A stretch of DNA of 64,000 nucleotides. Origin: Planomonospora parontospora. GTDB taxonomy: Bacteria; Actinomycetota; Actinomycetes; Streptosporangiales; Streptosporangiaceae. Numbering within the stretch: position 1 is the first letter of the stretch; each line of letters opens with the position of its first letter. Below, one piece after another: positions 1-7,526 of the stretch. The notes under the pieces are model-generated. The model made no database searches. It saw only the letters and a list, made by a program, of their open reading frames with translations, and was not told where the DNA came from. The DNA lies in contig BMQD01000005.1 of assembly GCA_014647935.1 (NCBI GenBank), positions 310,209-374,208 of the forward strand, in the 5' to 3' direction. The translations under genes and the position numbers were made by a program.

Positions 1-360
1 GGTACGGCCCTGCTCGTCGCCGTCGACTCCCCAGGAGTCGGCGAGCGTCGAGACCAGCAGCAGGCCCCGTCCGCCCTCGTCCTCCTGGCCGTCGGGCAGC
101 ACTTCGGGCGTGCGGGGGCCGCCCTCGTCGAGCACGGCGAGCCACAGCCGGTCCCGGCCGACGTGGATGGTGACGAGGAACCGGCCGCCGAACCGGCCAC
201 TGGCCGAATGCCGTATCGCGTTGGTGGCCAGCTCGCTCACGATCAGCTCGGCCGCCTCCACGATGGGCCAGCCGTTCAGGAACGCGGTGACGAACCGGCG
301 GGCTTCACGCACCGAGGCCGTGGAGCCGAGGAAGTGACGGGACAAGCGCCAACCTGACAT
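1..360 (-). CDS. ATP-binding anti-sigma regulatory protein (HATPase_c_2), 3' end outside window
   Basis: Translating back from the ATG at 360 gives 120 residues before the window edge, so the gene is partial. The Bergerat ATPase motifs are in order: N-box ELATNAIRHS (residues 43-52), G1 DEGGP (78-82) and G2 GGRGLLLV (96-103). This is the RsbW/SpoIIAB-like fold that actinomycetes use in large numbers as anti-sigma kinases or ATP-binding partners. It lies 93 bp downstream of a DUF5753 helix-turn-helix gene on the same strand, a very common actinobacterial pairing. No DUF397 gene, the usual third member, is seen. Its target sigma factor cannot be told from sequence. Confidence 0.85.
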   Translation of the reverse strand, partial: MSGWRLSRHFLGSTASVREARRFVTAFLNGWPIVEAAELIVSELATNAIRHSASGRFGGRFLVTIHVGRDRLWLAVLDEGGPRTPEVLPDGQEDEGGRGLLLVSTLADSWGVDGDEQGRT

Positions 361-453
361 GGGCGTACTCCGTTGTATAGGGGGCTATACATCCATGCCG
401 GAAGCGTATGACCAACAGTAGAAGCTGCTCAAGGTATTCCACGCATAAATGCG

Positions 454-1320
454 TCAGTTTGCTGAGTGGTTCTCCAACGCCCGGTAGTCCGCCGCGATCT
501 CAGCCAGGAGAGTCCGCAGCTCGTCCTTGTAGAGCGCGGCCCCGGCGAACGCCTCGAAGACCTCCTCGTGCGCCTCCAAGTCACCCGTCTCGGTCAGTGT
601 GAGGTCACCTGTGAGGCTCTCGACCACGCTCACCGAACCGTCGAAGATGGTGAACCCGTGCAGCGGGAAGGCCGGCGCCTCCGTCCTCCACGGAACGACG
701 CCGAGCCGGACATGTGGCAGCGTGGCCACCTGAGCGAGCCGGTCGAGCTGGGCAAGCATCAACGAGGGGGAACCCGGCCAGGTCCGCACCGCACCCTCGG
801 TCAGCACGAAAGCGAACTTCCGCCCCACCTCGAAGAGCGTGGCTTGCGCCTCGACCCGTACGGCCGCCGCCCTGGCCGCGTCATCCTCGTCCACCTCCCG
901 GCCGATCGTCAGGGCCAGCCGGGCATACTCCGCCGTCTGCAACAGCGGCGGCACCATTGCCGAAGAGAACACGGCCATCCAACCGGCCGACCGCACCCGC
1001 GCCGCGTTCGCCGCCTCCCGGCCGGCCAACCCACCCTTGAGACGGGAGACCTCGTCACGCAGCCGGACGAGCAGCGCGTCCAGTGCTCCGCGATCTGCCT
1101 CATCCAGCTCAAGAGCAGCCGAAACCCGGTCGACGGTCTCAGGAGTCGGCAGGAGCTGCCCTGTCTCGATCCGCGAGATCGTCGGCTGCGCCACCCCGGC
1201 CCGCTGCGCCAGCTCCTTGCCCGTCAGCCCTGCACTCTTGCGCAACCGCCGAAGCAGCTCGCCCAGCTCCCGCAACCGGTCCTGTCGATCGTCCACACCG
1301 AGCGTTCTACCACCGGCCAT
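454..1320 (-). CDS. XRE-family helix-turn-helix regulator with DUF5753 domain
   Basis: 288 aa from the ATG at 1320. Residues about 20-72 form an XRE helix-turn-helix (LRKSAGLTGKELAQRAGV then QPTISRIETG). Residues about 105-280 match the DUF5753 ligand or partner-binding domain of the actinobacterial BldD-satellite regulators. The frame stays open upstream to 1509, but that part runs through a repeat element (1379-1541), so the internal ATG is preferred. It is co-oriented with the ATP-binding protein at 1-360 and probably regulates it. The function is a family inference. Confidence 0.85.
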   Translation of the reverse strand: MAGGRTLGVDDRQDRLRELGELLRRLRKSAGLTGKELAQRAGVAQPTISRIETGQLLPTPETVDRVSAALELDEADRGALDALLVRLRDEVSRLKGGLAGREAANAARVRSAGWMAVFSSAMVPPLLQTAEYARLALTIGREVDEDDAARAAAVRVEAQATLFEVGRKFAFVLTEGAVRTWPGSPSLMLAQLDRLAQVATLPHVRLGVVPWRTEAPAFPLHGFTIFDGSVSVVESLTGDLTLTETGDLEAHEEVFEAFAGAALYKDELRTLLAEIAADYRALENHSAN

Positions 1321-1378
1321 GATGCGCAGAGCGGGCTCTCCCCGGATCACTGCCGAATTGTTCTTATAGGTGATCAAG

Positions 1379-1541
1379 GGCGGCGGCGCGTCGCGCCGCC
1401 GCCACGGCTCCCGCTCTGCGGGATCCGTCCGGGCATGCGGCCTGGGGGCCGGTCCCGGCCGGACCCGCCCGCGGGGCCGCCCTCCGTACGACTGCCGCGC
1501 CGTACCCAACTAACGCACCGACCCCAGCGCCGCGCCGCCGC
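1379..1541. repeat. R1 repeat, copy 1 (about 160 bp with terminal inverted repeats)
   Basis: First of three related copies (others at 7280-7439 and 62776-62921). The left end is a perfect odd palindrome at 1379-1403 with 12-nt arms GGCGGCGGCGCG. The right end at 1531-1541 carries the complementary CGCGCCGCCGC, so the unit has terminal inverted repeats. The internal stretch around CCCGCTCTGCGGGATCC and GGGGCCGGTCCCGGCC is nearly identical to copy 3. It sits between the HTH regulator promoter and the gene at 1557 and could act as a terminator or a MITE-like element. Confidence 0.7.
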
Positions 1542-1556
1542 ACTCGGCACGATGGC

Positions 1557-1919
1557 ATGCTGAGCTACGTGGACGATCTCAAACTGCTCCGGCGGGAATT
1601 CGACGCTGAAAGCGGGTCCTTCCTCCTTCAGCTCCGATGCGACCTTCGCTGGGATCGGCAGGCATTCAGCCACCTGGAGAAGGCGATGCGCCGAGTCTGC
1701 GCCCAGCAGGAAACCAAAGATCAGCTTGATCGATGGCTGGTCGAAGGCTACTGGTATCTGGCGGACTTCGTTCCAAACTGGACCAGCCACTCGAATTTTC
1801 CCCGTCCGGAGCCCCCCGAGTACTACGAAGCCGCCCTGGAGCGCCTCCTCGACATCCAGAGTTGGTTCGTCACCGGACGATCCCCGTACATGGACACCCA
1901 CGTGTGGCCGGATCTCTGA
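1557..1919 (+). CDS. Hypothetical protein, 120 aa
   Basis: Starts at the ATG at 1557 just after repeat R1. The protein is charged and aromatic-rich (for example WLVEGYWYLADFVPNW) with no signal peptide or membrane segment. It resembles small orphan proteins of actinomycete accessory islands, but I do not recognise a named family. Codon use is less GC-biased than the core genes further right. It may be an immunity-type protein given its surroundings; nothing in the sequence proves this. Confidence 0.65.
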   Translation: MLSYVDDLKLLRREFDAESGSFLLQLRCDLRWDRQAFSHLEKAMRRVCAQQETKDQLDRWLVEGYWYLADFVPNWTSHSNFPRPEPPEYYEAALERLLDIQSWFVTGRSPYMDTHVWPDL

Positions 1920-2164
1920 TGCGCTGCATGCCGATGCATCCCTTACGATCGCCCGGCGGTGGCCGACCACCGTACATGGCTGGGGGCGATCGACGGTCCA
2001 GGGCCTCGTTCTTCAGCCCTGGCCCACCGGGCACCGACGCGACGGAGGAGCAGCCGTCCCGTGCCCGCTGCATGCCTGACAGGCGGAGAACAAGGGGAAA
2101 TCACGGGCACTCACAACTGGCCCGAGGCTGTCGTGACCAGGGGTTCAGAGCCCAAAGTCCGTGA

Positions 2165-2707
2165 TCACTGCGGTTCCCAAGCTTCAGGGCTCAGCAAGTA
2201 CTGAAATAAGTAACTCGTAGTTTTCAGCACGGCGGGGTCATGCTGCGGCGCGGGCCATATCTGAAGGTAGTAACCATCTATGGACCAGCTCTCCGCATCC
2301 CCTTGGGTGTGATACCGCAAGCGGTATGTTCCGGGGCCGACAGGCAACGGAGGAATGTTGTGCACCTTTTTTTCGTCCCAATCTGTGTGCCACCCCACCA
2401 GGAGGAGCTCGCCCGACAGGGACTCGAAACTGATCTCCACAATGTCTTCGTAGCCGTCAAAGTGGGTACCCGGATCCCGATCGGCGACAGCCACCGTGAA
2501 GTCCACTACCCCCCACTGAGTAGCGATATTCAGGCAAGCGATGCCTTTACCCTCCACTTCGATAAGCCCAATGGAGTGAGTCAGGGAGTCATCTGGCCCA
2601 GCGGAGGCCTCATAGCGCCCCTCATCCAAGAGATAGATCGAACTGCAGTCCTCCACATAAACTTCCATCCGCTTGATGTGCACGACAGGGGTCTCATCGC
2701 TGCTCAT
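2165..2707 (-). CDS. Hypothetical protein, paralogue 1 of a tandem pair, 180 aa
   Basis: ATG at 2707, stop at 2165. The sequence is clearly homologous to the next gene upstream (2962-3480) over its whole length: both begin MS-DETPV, share SIGLIE-EG, a GYEDIVEISFES-SG core and a PGTYRLRYH motif, and end with HDP-LKT. The central VEISFES-SGE...YRLRYH pattern also recurs in the C-terminal part of the membrane protein at 23133-25417. No signal peptide or membrane segment. Base composition is distinctly less GC-rich than the window average, suggesting transfer. No named family recognised. Confidence 0.75.
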   Translation of the reverse strand: MSSDETPVVHIKRMEVYVEDCSSIYLLDEGRYEASAGPDDSLTHSIGLIEVEGKGIACLNIATQWGVVDFTVAVADRDPGTHFDGYEDIVEISFESLSGELLLVGWHTDWDEKKVHNIPPLPVGPGTYRLRYHTQGDAESWSIDGYYLQIWPAPQHDPAVLKTTSYLFQYLLSPEAWEPQ

Positions 2708-2961
2708 AGGCGGGAAGCCTAGAGTTCGTCAGCGACAGTTTTCGGCTATCGGGGCAGCGCAACCGAGCTGCCCGCGAGCGATGGGTACCGAACGGCTTCC
2801 GTGCCAGATGCGTGCCAGAACGAGCGGGGAAGCACGGTCACTCACGGGGACTCACGGTCAACCCGCCCCCTCTGACCTGCACCCCCGTTTTCCCAGCTCA
2901 ACCCGGTAACATCAGTAGCCGGTTCCCAAGCTGACAGCGCGGATTCAATTCGGATCAGGCT
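2708..2961. other. Non-coding stretch between the tandem paralogues
   Basis: No credible gene. It contains close direct repeats: CGTGCCAGA occurs twice (about 2801 and 2812), followed by repeated CTCACGG motifs near 2841-2855. Repeats of this kind are often seen beside phage or ICE integrase attachment sites, which fits the island character, but no core site can be identified here. Confidence 0.3.
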
Positions 2962-3480
2962 TCAGAAGCGCCGGAAGATTTCGCCTTCCGTTTTCAGTAT
3001 GGCCGGATCATGCTGTGAGGCAGGCCATACCTGAAGATAGTGATCATCCGTCCAGCATCGCTCCTCTTCCATTCCTCTGAGGTGGTACCGCAAGCGGTAA
3101 GTACCGGGGCCAGGAAGAAGCGGAGAAAGGTTGTGTGCCTTTTCGTCGTCCCAGTCCATGAGCCATCCCACCAGGAAGACATCGCCCGACGGGGATTCGA
3201 AACTGATCTCCACGACGTCCTCATAGCCGTCAAGGTCAGCGCCTGGATCCCGGTCGGAGACAGTCACTGTGAAGGGAATCGTCCCCCACTGTGGGCCTAT
3301 TCTCAGGCTGGCGGTTCCTCTCCCCTCAATTTCAATGAGTCCGATGGAGTGGGCTGGTGATTCCTCCTTCCTGTCGGCGGCCCCGTAGTCCCCCCGATCC
3401 AGGAGATATACCCGACCGCAGTCCTCCACTTCCACGTCCATTCGCATGGTGTGCATGACAGGAGTCTCATCTGTGCTCAT
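2962..3480 (-). CDS. Hypothetical protein, paralogue 2 of a tandem pair, 172 aa
   Basis: ATG at 3480 chosen because it aligns with the start of the paralogue at 2707; the frame is open to 3669 but that extension is not conserved. The product begins MSTDETPVMHTMRM and carries GYEDVVEISFESPSG and GPGTYRLRYH. The DNA just upstream of both starts is also similar, so the duplication included the leader. The pair probably arose by tandem duplication followed by divergence, as is common for immunity proteins. Function unknown. Confidence 0.75.
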   Translation of the reverse strand: MSTDETPVMHTMRMDVEVEDCGRVYLLDRGDYGAADRKEESPAHSIGLIEIEGRGTASLRIGPQWGTIPFTVTVSDRDPGADLDGYEDVVEISFESPSGDVFLVGWLMDWDDEKAHNLSPLLPGPGTYRLRYHLRGMEEERCWTDDHYLQVWPASQHDPAILKTEGEIFRRF

Positions 3481-3943
3481 GGGAGGGAAGCATAGACTCT
3501 GCCAGCGACAAGATCTGCTTCCATGCGCTCCCTGGTGTTTGAGATCGCATTCCTTTTCGGGTTGCTCCGGCTTCTGCTTCGCGGACCACGGAGAGACAGC
3601 TGCATCTTCGCACGCCGATGGCGGATGAAACCGCGGGCACGGCCTGATCACCGGACCATTAGAGGCCATCTATAGGAGTCAGTCTCGGTCACTCCCAGGG
3701 AGCCCTCCCCCCAGTTCACGGCCCGTACGGCCCGAGATCGGACCGATTCGCAAGCAGGTGATCCGCTGGATTTCTGGGAGCCATGTTGGGAGCCACCCGA
3801 ACGGACGATCATGAACTGGGCCGGACGGATCTGAACGGTCGGAGCTCCGGCGAGCAGCACGATGGACGGCTTTGAACGGTCCTGGACATCGTTCGGGGAC
3901 CTATGGATCAGCAGACCATGTCGTATGCGGCAGACTCGCCATT
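3481..3943. other. Gene-free stretch of 463 bp
   Basis: No supported gene on either strand. The sequence holds a short direct repeat TGGGAGCC separated by ATGT (about 3776-3795) and a GC-rich inverted sequence around CGGCCCGTACGGCCCG near 3719. The left part is the leader of the gene at 2962-3480. The right part leads into the gene at 3944. Confidence 0.3.
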
Positions 3944-4678
3944 GTGACGACGTTCCCAGACCCGGCCGATCTCTATCCCGATGTGGCAGCTAAGGGGAGT
4001 CTGGCCGCAGCCCTTCAGGAAGTGGCCAAGGAGCACGGATTCATACTCGGTGCTGTGGCGGCCAGCGAGACGCAGCCACTGCTTCATGCCAGCGTTCCTA
4101 GCGCGACGCCGCATCGCGAAGCCCTCGGTGTTAGTGCCGGCCACATCAGTCGATACTGGCTGATCAACGGCTGGGGCCAAGGCACACCTTTGATCTCAGG
4201 TCAGACGCAGAAGCTGTCTGAGGTTGCCAAGGTCGCGCGGGAGTGGCGACATGGGACACCGCTACGCGATATTCAACGATCGGCACCCTTCACCGAACTG
4301 ACCTATCTAGCCGAGGCTGCCGAGCAGGGGCCGGCACATCTGGTGTCAGTTCAGTGGGAGTGGGTGCGGCAGGATGCGGAAGAGGCGCCATGGCCCGAAT
4401 ACCGCGTGCTGGTCGAAGCTGCCTACGCCGAGCCCAGGCTACGGCAGTTGTTTCCGTACGTGAGCCACTGGTTACTGCGATTCTCGACGACCACGGGTTC
4501 ACCGTTCTCACCCGACGTGGTGTGTCTGCAAGTCGGCAGGGACGGCTACGTCGTCAAGGCATCTTCGTATGGACCGGTGCTGGGGGAGACCGCCGGCCCG
4601 GAGGAGGCGGTAGCGCTGGCTGCCAGGCACCTGCCGACCGGTATCGGGCCAGCCGTGACCGGAGCGTATGGAAAGTAG
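3944..4678 (+). CDS. DUF6193-family protein
   Basis: About 244 aa from a GTG at 3944; a TTG at 3872 would add 24 residues that do not look conserved. Family features as I remember them are visible: an N-terminal PDVAAKGSLAAALQEVA segment, a middle segment with VAREWRHGTPLRDI, and the C-terminal YPYVSHWLLRFSTTT-like region followed by VLGETAGPEEAVALAARHLP. DUF6193 proteins are common in Streptomyces-like accessory loci and have no proven biochemical role. The start choice is uncertain because neither candidate has a good ribosome binding site. Confidence 0.7.
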   Translation: MTTFPDPADLYPDVAAKGSLAAALQEVAKEHGFILGAVAASETQPLLHASVPSATPHREALGVSAGHISRYWLINGWGQGTPLISGQTQKLSEVAKVAREWRHGTPLRDIQRSAPFTELTYLAEAAEQGPAHLVSVQWEWVRQDAEEAPWPEYRVLVEAAYAEPRLRQLFPYVSHWLLRFSTTTGSPFSPDVVCLQVGRDGYVVKASSYGPVLGETAGPEEAVALAARHLPTGIGPAVTGAYGK

Positions 4679-4717
4679 TGCGCGCCGTTCCACGGCAAAG
4701 CTATGGATAGCCGATGG

Positions 4718-5026
4718 TCAAGGGCCGATGAGTTCGGTCTCCCACGGTTGGAACGGCGGGTCGACCTCGTAAGACGGGTCACAGTGATGGCGGATCCACT
4801 GGGCTGCCCGCCTCTGAGCGTCCCCTTCGTTGGTGACCATGCCGTTCTCGTCTACCTCAAGCACATTGGTGAAGATCGTAAACACCATCTCCAGCGGCGA
4901 ACCGAACTCCATCAGGGCTGGCCGGTAGTCGATGTCCTCCAACAGCTCCATGTCGATGGTGCCGTTGGCCAGGTAGAACGCAAAGAGGCGCAGGCTGGCG
5001 CGGACATCCTCAGAAAGTCGGGGCAT
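4718..5026 (-). CDS. Small conserved protein (DUF7677-like), 102 aa
   Basis: ATG at 5026. The protein has the pattern LFAFYLANGTIDMELLEDIDY, a central MVFTIFTNVLEVDE, and a C-terminal DPSYEVDPPFQPWETEL, which I associate with the DUF7677 family of small actinobacterial proteins. No signal peptide or transmembrane segment. It is convergent with the DUF6193 gene and belongs to the immunity-like set of this island. The family assignment is from memory and moderately sure. Confidence 0.65.
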   Translation of the reverse strand: MPRLSEDVRASLRLFAFYLANGTIDMELLEDIDYRPALMEFGSPLEMVFTIFTNVLEVDENGMVTNEGDAQRRAAQWIRHHCDPSYEVDPPFQPWETELIGP

Positions 5027-5464
5027 ACTTCATTATCTGGCGTGATGACCATGACATTGGTGGTGACTGCTGCAGGATATACGCGGGATGATCTTCGGCA
5101 GCTGACCTCCATAATGGGGTGCTCGCCCTACTGGGAGGCCCCTCCGCTACTCGGGGGATGAGTCTCCGGGCGCGTCTGCCTTGATGTGCAACATGCGTGC
5201 AATGATCAAGGTCGTTGTCGATGCGGAGAGCTGCTCTGCCGCAGGTCAGGCACACTGCACCATCGGGAACGGTCATGCCCTGTAAAACTGTCGACGGTTC
5301 GACGCCGTGCCTGTCGCGTGCCCGATGGGACGGGAAGCGAGGGGGAACAGCGGGAAGTCGCGGGGAACACGATCAGTGCCGTGAGCTGCGTCTTCGCTGG
5401 TCGCCCATGATCGGTATGCGTCTTTGCAAGCAGGATGTCAGTAGCTCGGCTTTTCCGTCTCTGA
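5027..5464. other. Gene-free stretch with one copy of the GCGGGAT arm-like repeat
   Basis: No convincing gene. At 5072-5098 there is a degenerate copy of the motif found in full at 6043, 6306 and 60669 (here GCAGGATATACGCGGGATG). A reading frame on the minus strand near 5150-5276 shows CLTCG followed by HC-TH and could be a relic of a zinc-ribbon protein, but there is too little to call it. Confidence 0.35.
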
Positions 5465-5935
5465 TCAACGGCTCGTGGGTGTCGGGATATTCGCCTCGCG
5501 GGAATCGATGATGGCGACCACCCGACCGATCAGGATCACCATGCCGACGATCATGATCGCCGCACCCGAAAGTTCGGCGAACGCCGCCATGACGTACTCG
5601 CCGTCCGGATCACCGACTCCGGACGGCGAGCCGTTGAGCCATCGTGACGCGGCCATCGCCTGGTGCAGGACCAGAGCGCCGAACGCGAAGGTGATCCCTC
5701 CCAGGACGAAGCCCGGAGGCGCCGGCCGGGAACGCTCGCTGGAAGAGAAGGCCTTCCCGGCTCCGACCACCAGTGCGAGCGGGACCATGAGGAACCAGCC
5801 GATCTCCAGACTCATGATCGCGTCCAGGCGCAGATGCTCGAATCCGTCACCCCGCGGGGAGTGCAGGAGCGGGACCATCAGGATCCCGCTGAGGAGTCCG
5901 ATGGCGAGGAAACGGAAGAACCACATGGCCGACAT
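5465..5935 (-). CDS. Four-helix membrane protein, copy A of a duplicated cassette
   Basis: 156 aa from the ATG at 5935, starting MSAMWFFRFLAIGLLSG. Four hydrophobic segments are visible at about residues 5-25, 40-62, 73-95 and 120-142. The protein is near-identical to the product of 60068-60562, and the DNA similarity continues upstream through an att-like core, making a repeat of about 660 bp (5490-6151 against 60119-60777). Similarity stops just before the 3' end, so this copy has a different C-terminal tail and lacks the two small genes that follow copy B. Function unknown. Confidence 0.8.
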   Translation of the reverse strand: MSAMWFFRFLAIGLLSGILMVPLLHSPRGDGFEHLRLDAIMSLEIGWFLMVPLALVVGAGKAFSSSERSRPAPPGFVLGGITFAFGALVLHQAMAASRWLNGSPSGVGDPDGEYVMAAFAELSGAAIMIVGMVILIGRVVAIIDSREANIPTPTSR

Positions 5936-6151
5936 GATCTCGGATGGCGGAGAGGGTAGGTCAAGAGCCGGGCTGGGGGAGCTTCCACGGATGGAAGGGC
6001 GTGATCAGTTCCTGGATCATGGTTAGAGGGGGGTGAGGAGCCTGCGGGATATATGCGGGATGATCTTCCATCGTTCGGGTCAGGGAAGAGGCTTTCGCCC
6101 TGCTCAGAAACTCTGCCGTCGCCCGGAACACAGCCCTCTTGAAAACCGCTA
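5490..6151. repeat. Duplicated cassette, copy A
   Basis: Long direct repeat of 60119-60777, about 88-90 percent identical by eye. It covers most of the membrane-protein gene, its leader, the GCGGGAT arm-like motif and the core sequence CCTCTTGAAA-CCGCTAG. In this copy the core runs on into the 3' half of a tRNA-Ser; in copy B it does not. Confidence 0.8.
6043..6070. repeat. Arm-type repeat: two GCGGGAT units one helical turn apart
   Basis: The motif GCGGGATATATGCGGGATG contains two GCGGGAT units spaced 11 bp apart. Full copies lie at 6043, 6306 and 60669, and a degenerate one at 5072. Two of them flank the tRNA-Ser attachment core at 6138, at distances typical for arm-type integrase binding sites. 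The role is inferred. Confidence 0.5.
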
Positions 6152-6194
6152 GGGCCGGTGACGGTCCTCGTGGGTTCGAATCCCACGCTCTCCG
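6138..6194 (+). tRNA. 3' half of tRNA-Ser(UGA), attachment-site remnant (not functional)
   Basis: The sequence starts in the anticodon loop (CTTGAAA, anticodon TGA), then has the 3' anticodon strand ACCGC, the long variable arm, a perfect T-arm (GTGGGTTCGAATCCCAC) and the acceptor strand GCTCTCCG. The 5' half of the tRNA is missing; instead the cassette ending CAGCCCT is joined in the loop. This is what a tyrosine integrase leaves when an element has integrated into the anticodon loop of a tRNA gene. It cannot encode a working tRNA. Confidence 0.8.
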
Positions 6195-6305
6195 CTGAGC
6201 GCGCGAAACGGCGTCTGACCAGGGGTTCCGCCCCGGTGAGGCGCCGTTGACCGTTTCCGGCGTGTGCAGCCGTGTGCCACCGTGAGCGGCTCTCGGCCGG
6301 TGTTC

Positions 6306-6330
6306 GCGGGATATATGCGGGATGGATCTT
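6306..6330. repeat. Arm-type GCGGGAT repeat on the chromosomal side of the tRNA remnant
   Basis: Carries GCGGGATATATGCGGGATG, the same phased double GCGGGAT motif as at 6043, about 110 bp beyond the tRNA-Ser remnant. The possible upstream start codon of the next gene (ATG 6322) lies inside this motif. Confidence 0.5.
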
Positions 6331-6396
6331 GAGATGTTCTCCGAGGTCACGCGGGGGAATCCTGCCCTGGGAATCGGGAGGGAAGCCGTGGAGCAC

Positions 6397-6867
6397 ATGG
6401 ACTGGGACCGGATACCGGGACCGGCCTGGTATCTCCCGAAGGATGCCCGAGCGGCGATGGAAGCGCTGGTCAGGTCCGCAGACGATGGGCAGGCCGCCCG
6501 AGCGCTGGCCGATCTCCGGTACGCGGTCACGAACGACCACGCCGGGACTCTCTACCCGGCCGCCGTCCCTGCGACGAGCGTGCTGCTGGAGGCGATCGGG
6601 GAACGGCCGGGACCACCCCGGCAGGAGGCGTTGAACGCGCTGCTGGACTGGTGGGGATGCTTCCATCCGGAACCGGGGTTCGGGACCTACGTGGACCCGT
6701 CGGCCGGGTCTGTCGGTCTCATCGAAGGAATCATGAGGTGCGTCCGCGACGCCACGGACATGCTGCACCGCGTCGCCGACGACCCGTCCGGGGGCGGAGG
6801 GCATCGGGCCGGTGTGATGCTGCTGCTGGCCAGACTCGACGAAGGCTGGAACACAGAGGCCGGCTGA
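6397..6867 (+). CDS. Hypothetical alpha-helical protein, 156 aa
   Basis: The start is set at the ATG at 6397 because GGGAGGG lies about 12 bp upstream; an in-frame ATG at 6322 sits inside a repeat motif. The product begins MDWDRIPGPAWYLP and contains DLRYAVTNDHAGTLYPAA and ALLDWWGCFHPEPGF. It looks like a small helical, HEAT-like protein of the kind found among immunity-protein loci in actinomycetes. No signal peptide or membrane helix. A strong hairpin terminator follows at 6910-6940. Function unknown. Confidence 0.65.
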   Translation: MDWDRIPGPAWYLPKDARAAMEALVRSADDGQAARALADLRYAVTNDHAGTLYPAAVPATSVLLEAIGERPGPPRQEALNALLDWWGCFHPEPGFGTYVDPSAGSVGLIEGIMRCVRDATDMLHRVADDPSGGGGHRAGVMLLLARLDEGWNTEAG

Positions 6868-6909
6868 CGCGGGGAGCCGGGTGCCTGCACTCGTGGTGAG
6901 GCGAAAAGA

Positions 6910-6940
6910 GAAGGGGCCCCGCTGTTCCCGAGGCCCCTTC
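6910..6940. terminator. Hairpin terminator between convergent units
   Basis: Perfect 9-bp stem GAAGGGGCC / GGCCCCTTC with a 13-nt loop, placed between the plus-strand gene ending at 6867 and the minus-strand integrase remnant ending at 6954. It can serve both directions. There is no U-tract, as is usual in high-GC actinomycetes. Confidence 0.75.
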
Positions 6941-6953
6941 ATGATGCGGACGG

Positions 6954-7279
6954 TCACGCGGCCAACGCGTCCTCGATCCTGCGGTTGGCGATCTCCGCGC
7001 CGCCGTCGATGCACTTGGCGTAGACCTTGAGCAGTACGTCCACCCCGTGTCCCGCTCACTCTGCCACGTCGGGGGCCGCCACTCCGGCGTTGAGCCAGAG
7101 CGAGACGGCCGCGTGCCGCAGGTCGTACGGCCGTGCCGCCAGAGGCGAAGCGACCTGCTCGGGGGCCAACGCCAGGTGCCGGGCCGCCTTCCACGCCTCG
7201 CAGTAGGTCCCGATGGAGCTCACGCCACCGCGTGAGGTCCGGAACAGGCGCCCGTCCTCGTGTGCGCCGAATTCATCAA
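6954..7279 (-). pseudogene. Tyrosine integrase, C-terminal remnant with internal stop
   Basis: Reading the minus strand from about 7279 gives DGRLFRTSRGG, then RPYDLRHAAVSLWLNAGV with the RHxxxS-type motif of phage-type integrases, then DVAE, an in-frame TGA at 7053-7055, and AGHGVDVLLKVYAKCIDGG with the GH and catalytic Tyr, ending at 6954. The stop replaces what is normally an Arg codon (CGA to TGA fits). The N-terminal two thirds are gone, cut off exactly where repeat R1 copy 2 begins at 7280. The gene is dead. Confidence 0.8.
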
Positions 7280-7439
7280 GGCGGCGGCGCGGCGCGCCGC
7301 CACACGGCCCGCCGCCCGCCAGCCGTTCGGGCGTGCGGCGTGGGCGCCGGTCCCGGACGGCGCGGGCCTCAGGGCCGCGCACCGCACCCAGCGCCCGCCG
7401 CTCTCTTGCAACCCGCCGCACCGGGGCCGCGCCACCGCC
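7280..7439. repeat. R1 repeat, copy 2
   Basis: The left end GGCGGCGGCGCG at 7280-7291 and a right end CGCGCCACCGCC at 7428-7439 (one mismatch) form terminal inverted repeats. The interior is more diverged than copies 1 and 3 but keeps the same order of motifs and ends in GCACCGGGGCCGCGCC. It directly truncates the integrase remnant. Confidence 0.6.
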
Positions 7440-7526
7440 CAGCCCCGCGCCGACCGGACAGGCCGGCCATACGATTCCTCATCGCACTCTGTCGCCATCA
7501 ACGCGGCACCCCATACGATCACCCGC

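Noticed and set aside
1-1320. Type II toxin-antitoxin module formed by the HTH protein and its neighbour
   Set aside because: The neighbour is a clear HATPase anti-sigma protein and the HTH protein has a DUF5753 domain, a known regulatory pairing.
5010-5276. Small zinc-ribbon gene on the minus strand
   Set aside because: The CLTCG motif is suggestive, but the frame runs through the arm-type repeat and lacks a plausible end.
6138-6194. Functional tRNA-Ser(UGA)
   Set aside because: The D-arm and the 5' acceptor and anticodon strands are missing; only the 3' half is present.
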